Shown here one piece after another: positions 22,959 through 30,869 of a stretch of DNA of 34,086 bases (its first letter is position 1; every line of letters begins with the position of its first letter). The stretch covers positions 1 through 34,086 of the forward strand of contig UQGJ01000025.1 of the NCBI GenBank assembly GCA_900540545.1, written 5' to 3'. The position numbers and the translations under genes are program-made. The DNA comes from an uncultured Eubacteriales bacterium. GTDB lineage: Bacteria > Bacillota > Clostridia > Oscillospirales > Oscillospiraceae. The notes under the pieces were generated by a model. That model did no database searches. It worked only from the letters and a program-made list of their open reading frames with translations, and had not been told where the DNA came from.

Positions 22959-24026
22959 ATGAGCGTCATTTACGAAATCTACGGCTTCGACGCCCACGCC
23001 ATGACCCTGGCCCTGATGGAGGCCGCCGGGGTCCGGGACCTGCTCCCCGCCGGGGGAAAAATCGCCCTCAAGCCCAATCTGGTGGTGGCCGCCCCGCCGG
23101 AGCGCGGGGCCACCACCCACCTCGGGGTCCTCTCCGGGGCCATCGAATACCTCCAAGGCCACGGCTTCACCGACCTGGAGATCATCGAGGGCTCCTGGGT
23201 GGGGGACGACACCGGCCGGGCCATGGCGGCGGCGGGGTACGACCGGGTCTGCCGGGACTACGGCGTCCCCTTTTACGACCTCAAGCGGGATGCCAGCACC
23301 CCGGTGGACACCCCCTTCGGCCCCATCCGCGTCTGCCGCCGGGCCCTGGAGGCCGACTTTCTCATCAATCTCCCCGTCCTCAAGGGCCACTGCCAGACCG
23401 TCATGACCTGCGCCCTGAAAAACTGCAAGGGCTGCATCCCCGATGCCGAGAAGCGCCGCTTCCACGCCGCCGGGCTGATGAAGCCCATCGCCGCCCTGGC
23501 CTGCGCCCTGAGGCCCCACCTCACCATTGTGGACAGCATCTGCGGCGATTTGGACTTCGAGGAGGGGGGCAACCCCGTCCCCACCGGCCGCATGTACCTG
23601 GGGACCGACCCGGTCCAACTGGATTCCTACGGCTGCCGCCTCATGGGCCTGGACCTGGAGGTGGTGCCCTACATCGGCCTGGCGGAGGAATGGGGTGCCG
23701 GGTCCGCCCAAATCGGACCCGGCGACCTGCGCCCCCTCAACGCCCCCGCCCAGGCCGCCTCCTACCCGCCCCCCTCCGGCCTGGTGGCCCAACTCACCCG
23801 GGGCGTCCAGGCGGATGGGGCCTGTTCGGCCTGCTACGCCGCCCTGGTCCGCGCCCTCCACACCGCCGGCAACCCCGCCCACGCCCCGGTGGCCATCGGC
23901 CACGGCTGGCAGGGCAAGCCCTTCCAGGGCGTGGGCGTCGGCCGCTGCTGCAACTGCGCCTCCCACCCCGTCCCCGGCTGCCCGCCCACCCCAGCGGATG
24001 TCGCCCAAGCCCTGGCCAACTGGTGA
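22959..24026 (+). CDS. DUF362 domain protein with C-terminal cysteines
   Basis: 355 residues. The DUF362 hallmarks are KPNLVVAAPPERGATTH near residue 39, INLPVLKGH and TCALKNCKGCIP near 140-160, and the late GTDPVQLDSYG. These proteins are often annotated as iron-sulfur or uncharacterised and occur next to anaerobic catabolic genes. The C terminus carries two cysteine groups, GACSACYA and GRCCNCASHPVPGC, which could bind a metal or cluster although they do not match a standard ferredoxin CxxCxxCxxxC motif. It is the last gene of the 15-gene run and ends at a strong terminator. The reaction is unknown. Confidence 0.8.
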   Translation: MSVIYEIYGFDAHAMTLALMEAAGVRDLLPAGGKIALKPNLVVAAPPERGATTHLGVLSGAIEYLQGHGFTDLEIIEGSWVGDDTGRAMAAAGYDRVCRDYGVPFYDLKRDASTPVDTPFGPIRVCRRALEADFLINLPVLKGHCQTVMTCALKNCKGCIPDAEKRRFHAAGLMKPIAALACALRPHLTIVDSICGDLDFEEGGNPVPTGRMYLGTDPVQLDSYGCRLMGLDLEVVPYIGLAEEWGAGSAQIGPGDLRPLNAPAQAASYPPPSGLVAQLTRGVQADGACSACYAALVRALHTAGNPAHAPVAIGHGWQGKPFQGVGVGRCCNCASHPVPGCPPTPADVAQALANW

Positions 24027-24035
24027 ATCGCCCTT

Positions 24036-24076
24036 AAAACCGGGGCCGCCGCAAAGTTTGCGGCGGCCCCGGTTTT
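24036..24076. terminator. Strong bidirectional terminator
   Basis: AAAACCGGGGCCGCCGCAAA is followed, after one base, by its exact complement ending CCCCGGTTTT. It ends both the aldarate operon (stop at 24026) and the convergent anti-sigma gene (stop at 24079). Confidence 0.92.
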
Positions 24077-24078
24077 GT

Positions 24079-25320
24079 TTATCCCTCTGTCTTTTTCCAG
24101 TTCTCGTTGACCTGGTCCCAATAGGTGTCGTTGTAGAAATACTCCGGCGAGAAGAAGAAGTGGACGTATGTGCCGCCTGGACTGTGCTTTTTATAGGCGT
24201 CGTTGTCCCCCACAAAGACGATGTCCTCGATTTGGGAGACGTCGATGGGCTTTTCCAGGGTCAGCACCGCGTGGTCGGCCCGGAAGAACAGGCCACCTTC
24301 CTGGTCCACCTCTCCGGGTTCACTGTAAAACCGGTCCAGCCGGCCATAGATGCCCTCCGGATACTGGGCCGCCACCTCCGTGCCGTCGTTCAGCAGCACA
24401 TAGACCTGCCACGGCCCCCGCTCCGCAAAGGCGGCATCATAGGCTTCGCTGTCCGGGATGACCAGGTCCAGAGACAGGGAGATGGGGGAGATGGTCAGGT
24501 TCTCCACCACCGCCATGGTGGTCCCCCCCAGCTTCACCGGGCAGCGCCCGCCGAAGGCGTAGGTCTGGGTGTCCTCCGGGATGGGAATCACCACCTCGAT
24601 GTCCATGCCGCCCACCACGGTTTTCAGCTCGCCCCCCTCGGTGGTATAGAGGTTGAATATGTGGTTGATGCGGCAGTACCGCGCCCCCTCCGGCAGCCCC
24701 CGGTCTGTGGTCATGGCATATAAAAGCGTGACCACGTTGTCCGTGGGATCATCGTCCGCCAGGGCCTCTATGTGCCAGCCCCAGCCCCTGTCCGGGTCGG
24801 TCCGCCGGGTGCAGGCCCCGTCGGCGAAGAGGGCGATGGACAGCATCTCGTCCCCCTCACCCCGGCCGTCGTCCCCGTAGAGCCAATAGCCCCAGTCGTT
24901 CAGCCCCTCCCCCCGCTCCGGCGTGGGCAGGACCGTCCCCTCCGGGGCGGTGAAGTCCATGAGGATGTAAAGCCGCTCTTGGTCCCGCACCACCTCCCGC
25001 ACGGTGATGGAACTGCCGGAGCCGTTTTTGTCTGTAAAGGTCTGGTTGACCGGCAGGGCCCCCAGATTCTGTTCCCCCTCCTGGTCGGTGATGCCGAACA
25101 TGGCCCGGAACTCCGGGGAGACCCCCGCCAGGGACACCGCCCCCACCGCCCCCACCAGCAGAGAGACCGCCGCCACAATGGCCACCAGGGCCCGGTAGGA
25201 CGGGGGTCGGCTCCGCTTTGGCTCCTCCTCCCTGCCCGCCGCCAGCAGCCGCCGGGTCAACGCCTCCTTTTCCTCTGCGGAAAAGGCCAGCCGTTCCAAT
25301 TCATCCTGATACCGCGCCAT
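24079..25320 (-). CDS. DUF4179-type membrane anti-sigma/sensor protein
   Basis: 413 residues. The N-terminal cytoplasmic part (1-45) contains an LAFSAEEKEALTRRLL helix, then a single membrane span (about 46-68, LVAIVAAVSLLVGAVGAVSL) and a long extracytoplasmic domain of mostly beta structure. This is the DUF4179 layout found next to ECF sigma factors in Firmicutes, where the protein is thought to hold the sigma factor. The gene starts inside the 3' end of the sigma gene (20-base overlap) with GGAGGG upstream, so the two are translated together. The signal it senses is not evident. Confidence 0.82.
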   Translation of the reverse strand: MARYQDELERLAFSAEEKEALTRRLLAAGREEEPKRSRPPSYRALVAIVAAVSLLVGAVGAVSLAGVSPEFRAMFGITDQEGEQNLGALPVNQTFTDKNGSGSSITVREVVRDQERLYILMDFTAPEGTVLPTPERGEGLNDWGYWLYGDDGRGEGDEMLSIALFADGACTRRTDPDRGWGWHIEALADDDPTDNVVTLLYAMTTDRGLPEGARYCRINHIFNLYTTEGGELKTVVGGMDIEVVIPIPEDTQTYAFGGRCPVKLGGTTMAVVENLTISPISLSLDLVIPDSEAYDAAFAERGPWQVYVLLNDGTEVAAQYPEGIYGRLDRFYSEPGEVDQEGGLFFRADHAVLTLEKPIDVSQIEDIVFVGDNDAYKKHSPGGTYVHFFFSPEYFYNDTYWDQVNENWKKTEG

Positions 25321-25801
25321 AGCCCTGTCCCTCCAATTCCTGTTTCAGTTTTCCCCTGGCCCGCTTCATCCGCGCCCGCACCGCGTCGGCCCGGATGCCC
25401 AGCATGGCCCCGATCTCATTGGTGTCGTAGCCCATGTAGTAGTAGAGTACCAGCACCTCCCGGTCCCGGGCGGGCAGGCGCTGGACCTCCTCCAGCACGC
25501 CCCCCTCCTCGGGCTGAAAGGCGGCCGGCTCCGCCACGGTGTCCAGCCCCACGGTGCGTCTGCGCCACGGGCTGCGGCGCAGGTTCTTACAGGTATTGAC
25601 CGTCACCCGCACCAGCCAGGCCTTTTCATGTTCGGCGCTCTCAAAGTCCCCCGGGTGGGCCAGCCGCTTGAGCAGCACTTCCTGGCAGACGTCCTGGGCG
25701 TCGGGCAGACTGTTCAGCAGGGAGTAAGCCAGCCGCAGCAGCCGGTCGGAGTAGGTCTCCACCAGCCGCCGGGCCAGCGCTTCCGCCCCATGCTCCGCCA
25801 T
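25301..25801 (-). CDS. ECF-type RNA polymerase sigma factor
   Basis: 166 residues with sigma region 2 (LAYSLLNSLPDAQDVCQEVL, followed by HEKAWLVRVTVNTCKNL) and region 4 (LPARDREVLVLYYYMGYDTN and then IGAMLGIRADAVRARMKRAR), and no region 3, as in ECF factors. It would direct polymerase to a small stress or envelope regulon, held by the DUF4179 partner it overlaps. The ATG at 25801 follows AAGGAGGGG; a frame from 25840 would begin inside a promoter palindrome (GAACGCGTTC at 25829-25838), so the shorter start is preferred. Confidence 0.9.
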   Translation of the reverse strand: MAEHGAEALARRLVETYSDRLLRLAYSLLNSLPDAQDVCQEVLLKRLAHPGDFESAEHEKAWLVRVTVNTCKNLRRSPWRRRTVGLDTVAEPAAFQPEEGGVLEEVQRLPARDREVLVLYYYMGYDTNEIGAMLGIRADAVRARMKRARGKLKQELEGQGYGAVSG

Positions 25802-25828
25802 ATCCTCCCCTCCTTCTTCTGTGTGTTG

Positions 25829-25838
25829 GAACGCGTTC
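25829..25838. promoter_or_regulatory. Palindrome upstream of the ECF sigma gene
   Basis: GAACGCGTTC, a perfect 10-base palindrome 28 bases before the ATG; read on the minus strand it is followed by the AAGGAGGGG site. Candidate operator or part of an autoregulated promoter. Confidence 0.35.
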
Positions 25839-25922
25839 ACCTGCTATACACCCCAGGGGGCTGAAACGTGACGCGGGCGGCAAAAAAGCCCCCGGCGCAG
25901 AATTTGCTGCGCTGGGGGCTTG

Positions 25923-26310
25923 GGATGGAGCGGCCCCCTCCGGGGGCACCCCTTTCCGTGTGGAAAGGGGTGGGAAAGACACCAGGGCCTCGGCCCTGGA
26001 CCTGGGGCGGCGCCAACGGTGCATGGTGGTTGTAATCGGCTCGTGGTAACAAGTCTGCCTTCCCGCTTCTGCCCCGGCCGTTACGGCCTAATATGCGGCT
26101 GGTCTACCCTTATGCGCTGGCGCGGCGCGCCTAGCATGGCAGTGCCCGGCAAGGCGAGTGCGCAACGGCTTCTTGCAAACCACCAAGCCCTTGCAGACTG
26201 GCAATGGGCGCAAGGGTGATTCAAAGACGCTGAGACTTGTGGCGGCTTGTTTGCACCAAGTAAAACGCAACTACGTTCAAGTCTTGCCCGGCTCTTACAC
26301 GAGGGGCGAT
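25923..26310 (+). repeat. Dispersed non-coding repeat, copy R2
   Basis: It lies in the 715-base gene-free stretch between the sigma gene and the nitroreductase gene. It shares with R1 and R3, in the same order: a TGGAGCG start, a stem-loop (25949-25957/25962-25970, here CCCCTTTCC/GGAAAGGGG), CCAGGGCC/GGCCCTGG (25982-25999), GGCCGTTACGGCC (26076-26088), the GCGCGGCGCGCCTAGCATGG block near 26120, and the terminal block with GGCGGCTTGTTTGCACC and TTGCCCGGCTCTTACACGAG (about 26238-26305). It lacks the nested REPIN-like element present in R1 and R3. Confidence 0.8.
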
Positions 26311-26339
26311 AGCCGGAGTTGTTCTAGCGCGTGCCCATA

Positions 26340-26515
26340 CGAGCTGCAACGGCTTTCAGGTCTTGCCAACCACCATAAAACCCACCGCCGCCCGGACGTT
26401 CCCTGGGGTCCAGGGGGCGGCGGATAGGGCATTGAAAATGCCCGTAGCCGCCCCCTGGTTTTCTTTCGGTTCCTTTCTCAAACGAGAAAGGAACGCCCCC
26501 GGCAGGGGCCACGCC
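26340..26515 (-). repeat. Truncated repeat copy R2', inverted against R2
   Basis: Read on the minus strand from the nitroreductase stop, it repeats the proximal part of the element. It has a stem-loop at 26469-26479/26484-26494 with AAAC loop, then an enlarged version of the CCAGGG/CCCTGG hairpin at 26410-26458 with a second hairpin nested inside (GGGCAT/ATGCCC at 26427-26443), then the ATGGTGGTT block. The remaining distal part is missing or diverged where it meets R2. Confidence 0.65.
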
Positions 26516-26516
26516 C

Positions 26517-27254
26517 CTACCCTTCCTCCTCCTCAAAATCCCGCAAATACTCCCCCACCGACCGGGTCATTTCCCGGGCAAAGTCCGAGTTGTACTTCCG
26601 GGCACAGAAGGCCCGCATCCACGCCTCGAAGCCCTTCTCCCCCGCCTGCGGGGCCAGCATCTCCCGCAGCTCGGCCCCGTCCATGTGCCGGTAGCCGTTC
26701 TCGTGGACCACGTACTTCAGCTCCACCCGCCGGGGCTTGGTCCGGTCCTGCTGCTGCCGGGTGGGCCAGCCCATCACCAGCATGGCCGCCGGAAAGACCC
26801 AGGCGGGCAGGCGCAGCAGATGCCGGTGCTCCTCATACTGCTCCATGATGTCCCCGATGTAGCAGGAGCCCAGCCCCAGGCTCTCAGCCGCCACCACGGC
26901 GTTCTGTGCGGCGATGTTGGCATCGCTCACCGCCAGCAGCAGGTCCCCCGCCCCCGGCTGGCGGGGGTCGCACCCCGCCTCCACAAAGGCGTCGAACCAC
27001 TTGCGGCAGTCGGCGCAGAAGATCAGCACCACCGGGGCCTTGGCGATGAAGGGCTGGTGGTCGCAGGTCTCGGCCAGCCTGTCCTTCAACCCCTGGTCCG
27101 TGATGTCCAAAATGGTGTAGAGCTGCTGGTTCCCCGCGCTGGGGGCCTGGACTGCGGCGGCCAAAATTTCCCGCTTCACGTCCTCCGGCACCGGCCGGTC
27201 CTCATAGGCCCGCACCGACTTGCGGTCGTACAGGCTCTGGATGATTTCGTTCAT
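26517..27254 (-). CDS. Nitroreductase family protein
   Basis: 245-residue FMN-dependent oxidoreductase of the nitroreductase fold. The N-terminal FMN phosphate motif DRKSVRAYEDRPV, the AAVQAPSAGNQQ strand and ESLGLGSCYIGD are typical. The C-terminal part (about 185-245) is a helical extension rich in Glu, Arg and Lys ending DFEEEEG. It would reduce nitroaromatics, quinones or flavins with NAD(P)H; the physiological substrate is unknown. ATG 27254 with AGAGGTGA upstream is preferred to the GTG three codons earlier. It is divergent from an AraC-type gene with overlapping promoters, so that regulator may control it. Confidence 0.9.
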   Translation of the reverse strand: MNEIIQSLYDRKSVRAYEDRPVPEDVKREILAAAVQAPSAGNQQLYTILDITDQGLKDRLAETCDHQPFIAKAPVVLIFCADCRKWFDAFVEAGCDPRQPGAGDLLLAVSDANIAAQNAVVAAESLGLGSCYIGDIMEQYEEHRHLLRLPAWVFPAAMLVMGWPTRQQQDRTKPRRVELKYVVHENGYRHMDGAELREMLAPQAGEKGFEAWMRAFCARKYNSDFAREMTRSVGEYLRDFEEEEG

Positions 27255-27272
27255 TGCAGTCACCTCTGTCCC

Positions 27273-27323
27273 ATTCTATCCCACTTTTTCCTGCTTGTAC
27301 AGGCCCTTTCCCCGTGGTAGGAT
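27273..27323. promoter_or_regulatory. Overlapping divergent promoters, nitroreductase/AraC
   Basis: Plus strand: TTGTAC (27295-27300), 17 bases, TAGGAT (27318-27323). Minus strand: TGTACA (27296-27301), 17 bases, TAGAAT (complement of 27273-27278). Both -35 boxes use the same TTGTACA, so only one promoter can be occupied at a time. Confidence 0.65.
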
Positions 27324-27342
27324 AAGGGGACAGAAGGAGGGG

Positions 27343-28176
27343 ATGCCCGTGGCCCGCTTGACCTACGCCGACCGCTACTATTTTCAGACCCGCCGCACCG
27401 CCACCCACATCTACCTCCGCCCCCACCCGGCCCTGTGGCCCTACGTGGCCCACTACACCCTCTGCCTGGCCAGCCCCCAGCCCGCCGCACCGGAAACGGG
27501 CACCCTCACCCTGATTCCCGACGCCAGCGGCTGCCTGGTCTTTACCCTCCTCCCCCAGGGCCTGGAGGGCCGCATGTACGGCCCCACCACTGAGACCGTC
27601 ACCGTGCAGAACGACCTGGGCGTATGCCCCCTGCGCTTCTTTGTGGAGTTCCGCCCCGGCGGGCTGTACGCCTTCACCGGCATCCCCCAGTGGGAGCTGG
27701 CCGACCGGGTCTGGCCCCTGGCCGACACCCACCCTGACCTGGACCGGGCCGTCACCCGGCTCTTCGCACAGTCCGACGACCTGGACGACTTCGTTCTGGC
27801 CGTGGACCGGCTCCTGCTGTCCCGCCTGCCCACCCCCGCACCCGTGCTGCCCATGCTGCGACTCCTCGCACGGGACGCCACCCCCGCCCCGGTCCAGTCC
27901 CTGGCCGATTACACCGGTTACAGCCCCCGGCAGCTCTCCCGCCTCTTTCGGGAGGGGGCCGGCATGGGTGCCAAGGCCTTCGCCCAGGTCCTGCGGGTCA
28001 ACGCCGCCGTTCGCCGCCTTCAGGCCGGGGAGTCCTCCCTCACCCGTCTGGCCCAGGAGCTGGGCTATTACGACCAGGCCCACTTCATTCACGATTTCAA
28101 GCGGGTGGCCGGCGTCACCCCCGGCGTCTACCGGGCGGGTTTGCCCGGCTTCTACAATGAGCCCCTCAAATTTTAG
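27343..28176 (+). CDS. AraC-family transcriptional regulator
   Basis: 277 residues. The N-terminal part (about 1-150) resembles the DUF6597/cupin-like sensor of AraC proteins (HPALWPYVAHYTL, PDASGCLVF, GVCPLRFFVEFRPGGLYAF). The C-terminal double helix-turn-helix (about 185-265) includes SLADYTGYSPRQLSRLFREG and the signature LAQELGYYDQAHFIHDFKRV with GVTPGVYR. It probably controls the divergent nitroreductase. ATG 27343 lies close behind GAAGGAGGGG; GTG 27349 is a possible start with better spacing. It ends at a strong terminator. Confidence 0.9.
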   Translation: MPVARLTYADRYYFQTRRTATHIYLRPHPALWPYVAHYTLCLASPQPAAPETGTLTLIPDASGCLVFTLLPQGLEGRMYGPTTETVTVQNDLGVCPLRFFVEFRPGGLYAFTGIPQWELADRVWPLADTHPDLDRAVTRLFAQSDDLDDFVLAVDRLLLSRLPTPAPVLPMLRLLARDATPAPVQSLADYTGYSPRQLSRLFREGAGMGAKAFAQVLRVNAAVRRLQAGESSLTRLAQELGYYDQAHFIHDFKRVAGVTPGVYRAGLPGFYNEPLKF

Positions 28177-28189
28177 CCTCCACCACAGA

Positions 28190-28223
28190 GAGGAAAAGGC
28201 GCGGGAAACCCGCCCTTTTCCTC
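28190..28223 (+). terminator. Intrinsic terminator after the AraC gene
   Basis: GAGGAAAAGG and GCGGG on the left arm pair with CCCGC and CCTTTTCCTC on the right, with one bulged C and an AAA loop, followed by TTTATTATA. Confidence 0.88.
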
Positions 28224-28232
28224 TTTATTATA

Positions 28233-28261
28233 GTGACATTTCCTTCGAAATGCGGTATATT
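28233..28261 (+). promoter_or_regulatory. Sigma-70-type promoter of the cell-surface operon
   Basis: GTGACA (28233-28238), 17 bases, TATATT (28256-28261). Predicted start near 28268; AGGAGGTG at 28281-28288 then serves the ATG at 28298. Confidence 0.75.
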
Positions 28262-28297
28262 AGGGATTGAAATATATTCAGGAGGTGTCCGCCCGGC

Positions 28298-29176
28298 ATG
28301 AAACGAACGTCCAAACAGCAGCGCCCCGCCCCCAGGCGCCCCCGCCGGGCCGCCCTTCTGGCCGCGGCGGCCGTTCTGACCGTCGCCGCCGCCATGGCTC
28401 TCTACTTCCTCACCCGTCCGGCCCCGCTGGACCTGCCCTACCTGACGGCGGGCAACATCGCCGTGCTGGACCTGAACACCGGGCGTTTTGTCTATGAAAA
28501 GGAGTCCGACGACCCCCGCTCCCCCGCCAGCCTCACCAAGCTGATGACCCTGCTGTTGGTGCTGGACGACGTCTCGGACGGCGCGCTGGACTGGGATACC
28601 CCCTACCGGGTCACCACCGCCGAGGCCAACACCCCCGGCAGCAAATATGGCATCCGCGCCGGGGAGACCTACACCGTGCGGGAGCTGGTGGCGGGGACGG
28701 TGCTGTGCAGCGGCTGCGACTGCGTCCAGTGCCTGGTGAAGCTGTCCGCCGGGGACGAGACCGCCTTTGTCCGGCGGATGAACGACAAGGCGGCGGAGCT
28801 GGGCCTCACCGGCACCCGGTTCGCCAACGCCACGGGCATTGACGCCTCCGGCCACTACATGACGGCCCAGAATATCGCCACGCTGGCCTCCGCCCTGGTG
28901 ACGGAGCACCCGGAGATTTTGGAGTTTACCGCCCAGCCCACCCTGGAGCTGGGGGAGCGCGTCTTTCGCAATATGCACCGGCTGGTGGGCCGGGACCCCA
29001 GGGTCCTGGGCCTGAAAACCGGCACCACCCAGGTGGGGGGCTACAATCTAGTGACTTACGCCCAGGAGGGGGACGGGCGCTACATCATCGTCCTGCTGGA
29101 CAGCAATAACGACGCCACCCGCTTCTCTGAGACCGAGACCGTGGTGGACGCCCTGTTCCCGGAGGACGCGGCATGA
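28298..29176 (+). CDS. D-alanyl-D-alanine carboxypeptidase-like serine peptidase (DacF type)
   Basis: 292 residues. A basic N terminus and one membrane span (about 25-45) anchor an extracellular peptidase S11/low-molecular-weight PBP domain. The catalytic SxxK motif is Ser78-Leu-Thr-Lys81 (SLTKLM). KTG is Lys240-Thr241-Gly242. The second motif, normally SxN, reads Ser138-Gly139-Cys140 in a cysteine-rich stretch (LCSGCDCVQC), so the Asn is replaced. It would trim D-Ala from peptidoglycan stem peptides, if active. Unlike DacA, no C-terminal amphipathic domain is present. Its stop overlaps the next start by four bases. Confidence 0.87.
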   Translation: MKRTSKQQRPAPRRPRRAALLAAAAVLTVAAAMALYFLTRPAPLDLPYLTAGNIAVLDLNTGRFVYEKESDDPRSPASLTKLMTLLLVLDDVSDGALDWDTPYRVTTAEANTPGSKYGIRAGETYTVRELVAGTVLCSGCDCVQCLVKLSAGDETAFVRRMNDKAAELGLTGTRFANATGIDASGHYMTAQNIATLASALVTEHPEILEFTAQPTLELGERVFRNMHRLVGRDPRVLGLKTGTTQVGGYNLVTYAQEGDGRYIIVLLDSNNDATRFSETETVVDALFPEDAA

Positions 29177-30861
29177 AAAAGAAACCCGTTATCCCCCAGA
29201 ACAAGCCCCGGGAGAACCCCCCCCTGCTCTTTCTGCTGCTGATCCTGGTTCCCCTCTTCGGCGGCTACTACAACTTCTCCGTCCTGCTCGCTGGGGCCGT
29301 TCTGGTCCTGCTGCTCCTGTACACCGTCCGCCGGAGCGGGGCCCTCACCCTCCCTACGGGGCCGGAGGCGTGGTGCCTCTATGCCCTGTGTCTGGCCGCC
29401 CTGTCCGCCGTCCCCTTCGCCCTCAGCCCCGGCATGGCCCTTTCCGGCTTCCTGCGGACGGCGGTGTGGGTCCTCTTCTTCCTCTATGCCGCCACCTACT
29501 CCGGCCGGGAGCGGGCGGCCATCCTGGACGCCGTAGCCTACGAGGGGGCCATCCTCAGCCTGGTCACCATCCTCTTCTTCCTCTATGACGCCGCCACCGG
29601 GGTCCCCGACGCCAACGGGCGCATCGACGGGCCCTTCCAGTACGCCAACACCTGGTCCCTCTTCCTGCTGGTCTGCCTCATCCTGCTGGCCGGAAAGCAG
29701 GCGCGGAGCAAGTGGGACTACCCCGCCATGGCCGCCCTGTTGGCGGGGGTCTACCTCTCCGGCTCCCGGGGCACCTTCCTCCTGCTGCTGCCCCTGGCTC
29801 TGGGCTACGGGGTCTGGTACGGGGTGACGAAGCGGCGCTGGCTCCCCCTGGCCCTGGGGTGCGCCGGGGTGGTCGCCGTGGGGGTCCTGGCCGCCGTGCT
29901 CAGCGGGGGCATGGTGCTGGACCGGCTCCGGGCCATCACCCTGTCCTCCTCCAGCCTCAACGGCCGGCTGCTCTACTACCTGGATGGCCTGCGGATGATT
30001 GCCGACCACCCCCTGGGTGTGGGCCGGGGCGGCTACCTCTATCTGCAGCCCCTCTACCAGACCGGGGTATACACCCTGAAATTCATCCACAACGAGTATC
30101 TCCAGGCCGCTCTGGACGCCGGGGTCCTCTCCGGGGTCCTGACCCTGGCCCTCATGGCCTGCCTCTTCTTCCGCCGGGGCGCGTCCGGCCGGGAGCGGGC
30201 CGTAGTCTTTGCCGCCGCCGCCCACGCCATGATCGACTTCGACTTCCAATTCACCGCGGTGGTCCTCCTCCTGCTGCTGTGCGGCTCCGGCGGGCGGACC
30301 CGCCGGGTCCCCGTCCCCCAAAAGGTCCCCGCCGCCCTGGCCGGGGCGGCGCTGACCCTGGCCTTCGGCTTCTTCTCCGCCGTCTATCTGCTGGACTTCG
30401 CCGGACAGCCCGGCGCGGCCTACACCCTCTTCCCCGCCGACCTGGCCCTGGCGGAGAACAAGCTCCAGAGCTGCGCCGGGGTGGATGACGCCCAGCCGGT
30501 GGCCGAGCATATCCTATCCATCACCGACACCTCCATGCTGGCCTGGGACTGCCGGTTTGCCGCCGCCGCCCAGGCCGCCGACGGCCCCGGCATGGTCCGG
30601 GCCAAATTCCAATACCTCCGCCTGAACCCCTACCGGGGTGAGGTCTACCAGGACTTTACCGCCCTGGTGGAGACATCCAGCGCCTCATGCTCCCCCGCGG
30701 AGCTGGACGAATATCAGACCCTGGCGCAGGCCGTGATCCATCAAATCGAGGAGGTGAACCGGAACACCAGCCCCCTAGCCTGGCGCATCGCCGACCGGCC
30801 GGACCTGGACTTCAGCGCTGACGTGACCGCACGGCTGCAAGCCATCATTGAGAGAGGATGA
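29173..30861 (+). CDS. O-antigen ligase-like (Wzy_C) polytopic membrane protein
   Basis: 562 residues with about ten or more membrane segments in the first 400 residues. The Wzy_C region has YLSGSRGTFLLLLPLAL and a large extracytoplasmic loop containing GVGRGGYLYLQPLYQ and FIHNEYLQAALDAGV, typical of WaaL/Wzy-type enzymes that join or polymerise glycans on undecaprenyl carriers. A C-terminal soluble region of about 130 residues follows, rich in TPR-like helices (LAENKLQSC, FQYLRLNPYRGEVYQDF). It is translationally coupled to the preceding peptidase. The acceptor is unknown; a cell-wall glycopolymer is plausible in a Gram-positive. Confidence 0.85.
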   Translation: MKKKPVIPQNKPRENPPLLFLLLILVPLFGGYYNFSVLLAGAVLVLLLLYTVRRSGALTLPTGPEAWCLYALCLAALSAVPFALSPGMALSGFLRTAVWVLFFLYAATYSGRERAAILDAVAYEGAILSLVTILFFLYDAATGVPDANGRIDGPFQYANTWSLFLLVCLILLAGKQARSKWDYPAMAALLAGVYLSGSRGTFLLLLPLALGYGVWYGVTKRRWLPLALGCAGVVAVGVLAAVLSGGMVLDRLRAITLSSSSLNGRLLYYLDGLRMIADHPLGVGRGGYLYLQPLYQTGVYTLKFIHNEYLQAALDAGVLSGVLTLALMACLFFRRGASGRERAVVFAAAAHAMIDFDFQFTAVVLLLLLCGSGGRTRRVPVPQKVPAALAGAALTLAFGFFSAVYLLDFAGQPGAAYTLFPADLALAENKLQSCAGVDDAQPVAEHILSITDTSMLAWDCRFAAAAQAADGPGMVRAKFQYLRLNPYRGEVYQDFTALVETSSASCSPAELDEYQTLAQAVIHQIEEVNRNTSPLAWRIADRPDLDFSADVTARLQAIIERG

Positions 30862-30869
30862 AGTAAGCT

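Noticed and set aside
26311..26345. An insertion-sequence or tRNA remnant between R2 and R2'
   Set aside because: No cloverleaf, transposase fragment or terminal repeats were seen; it appears to be the diverged distal end of the two repeats.
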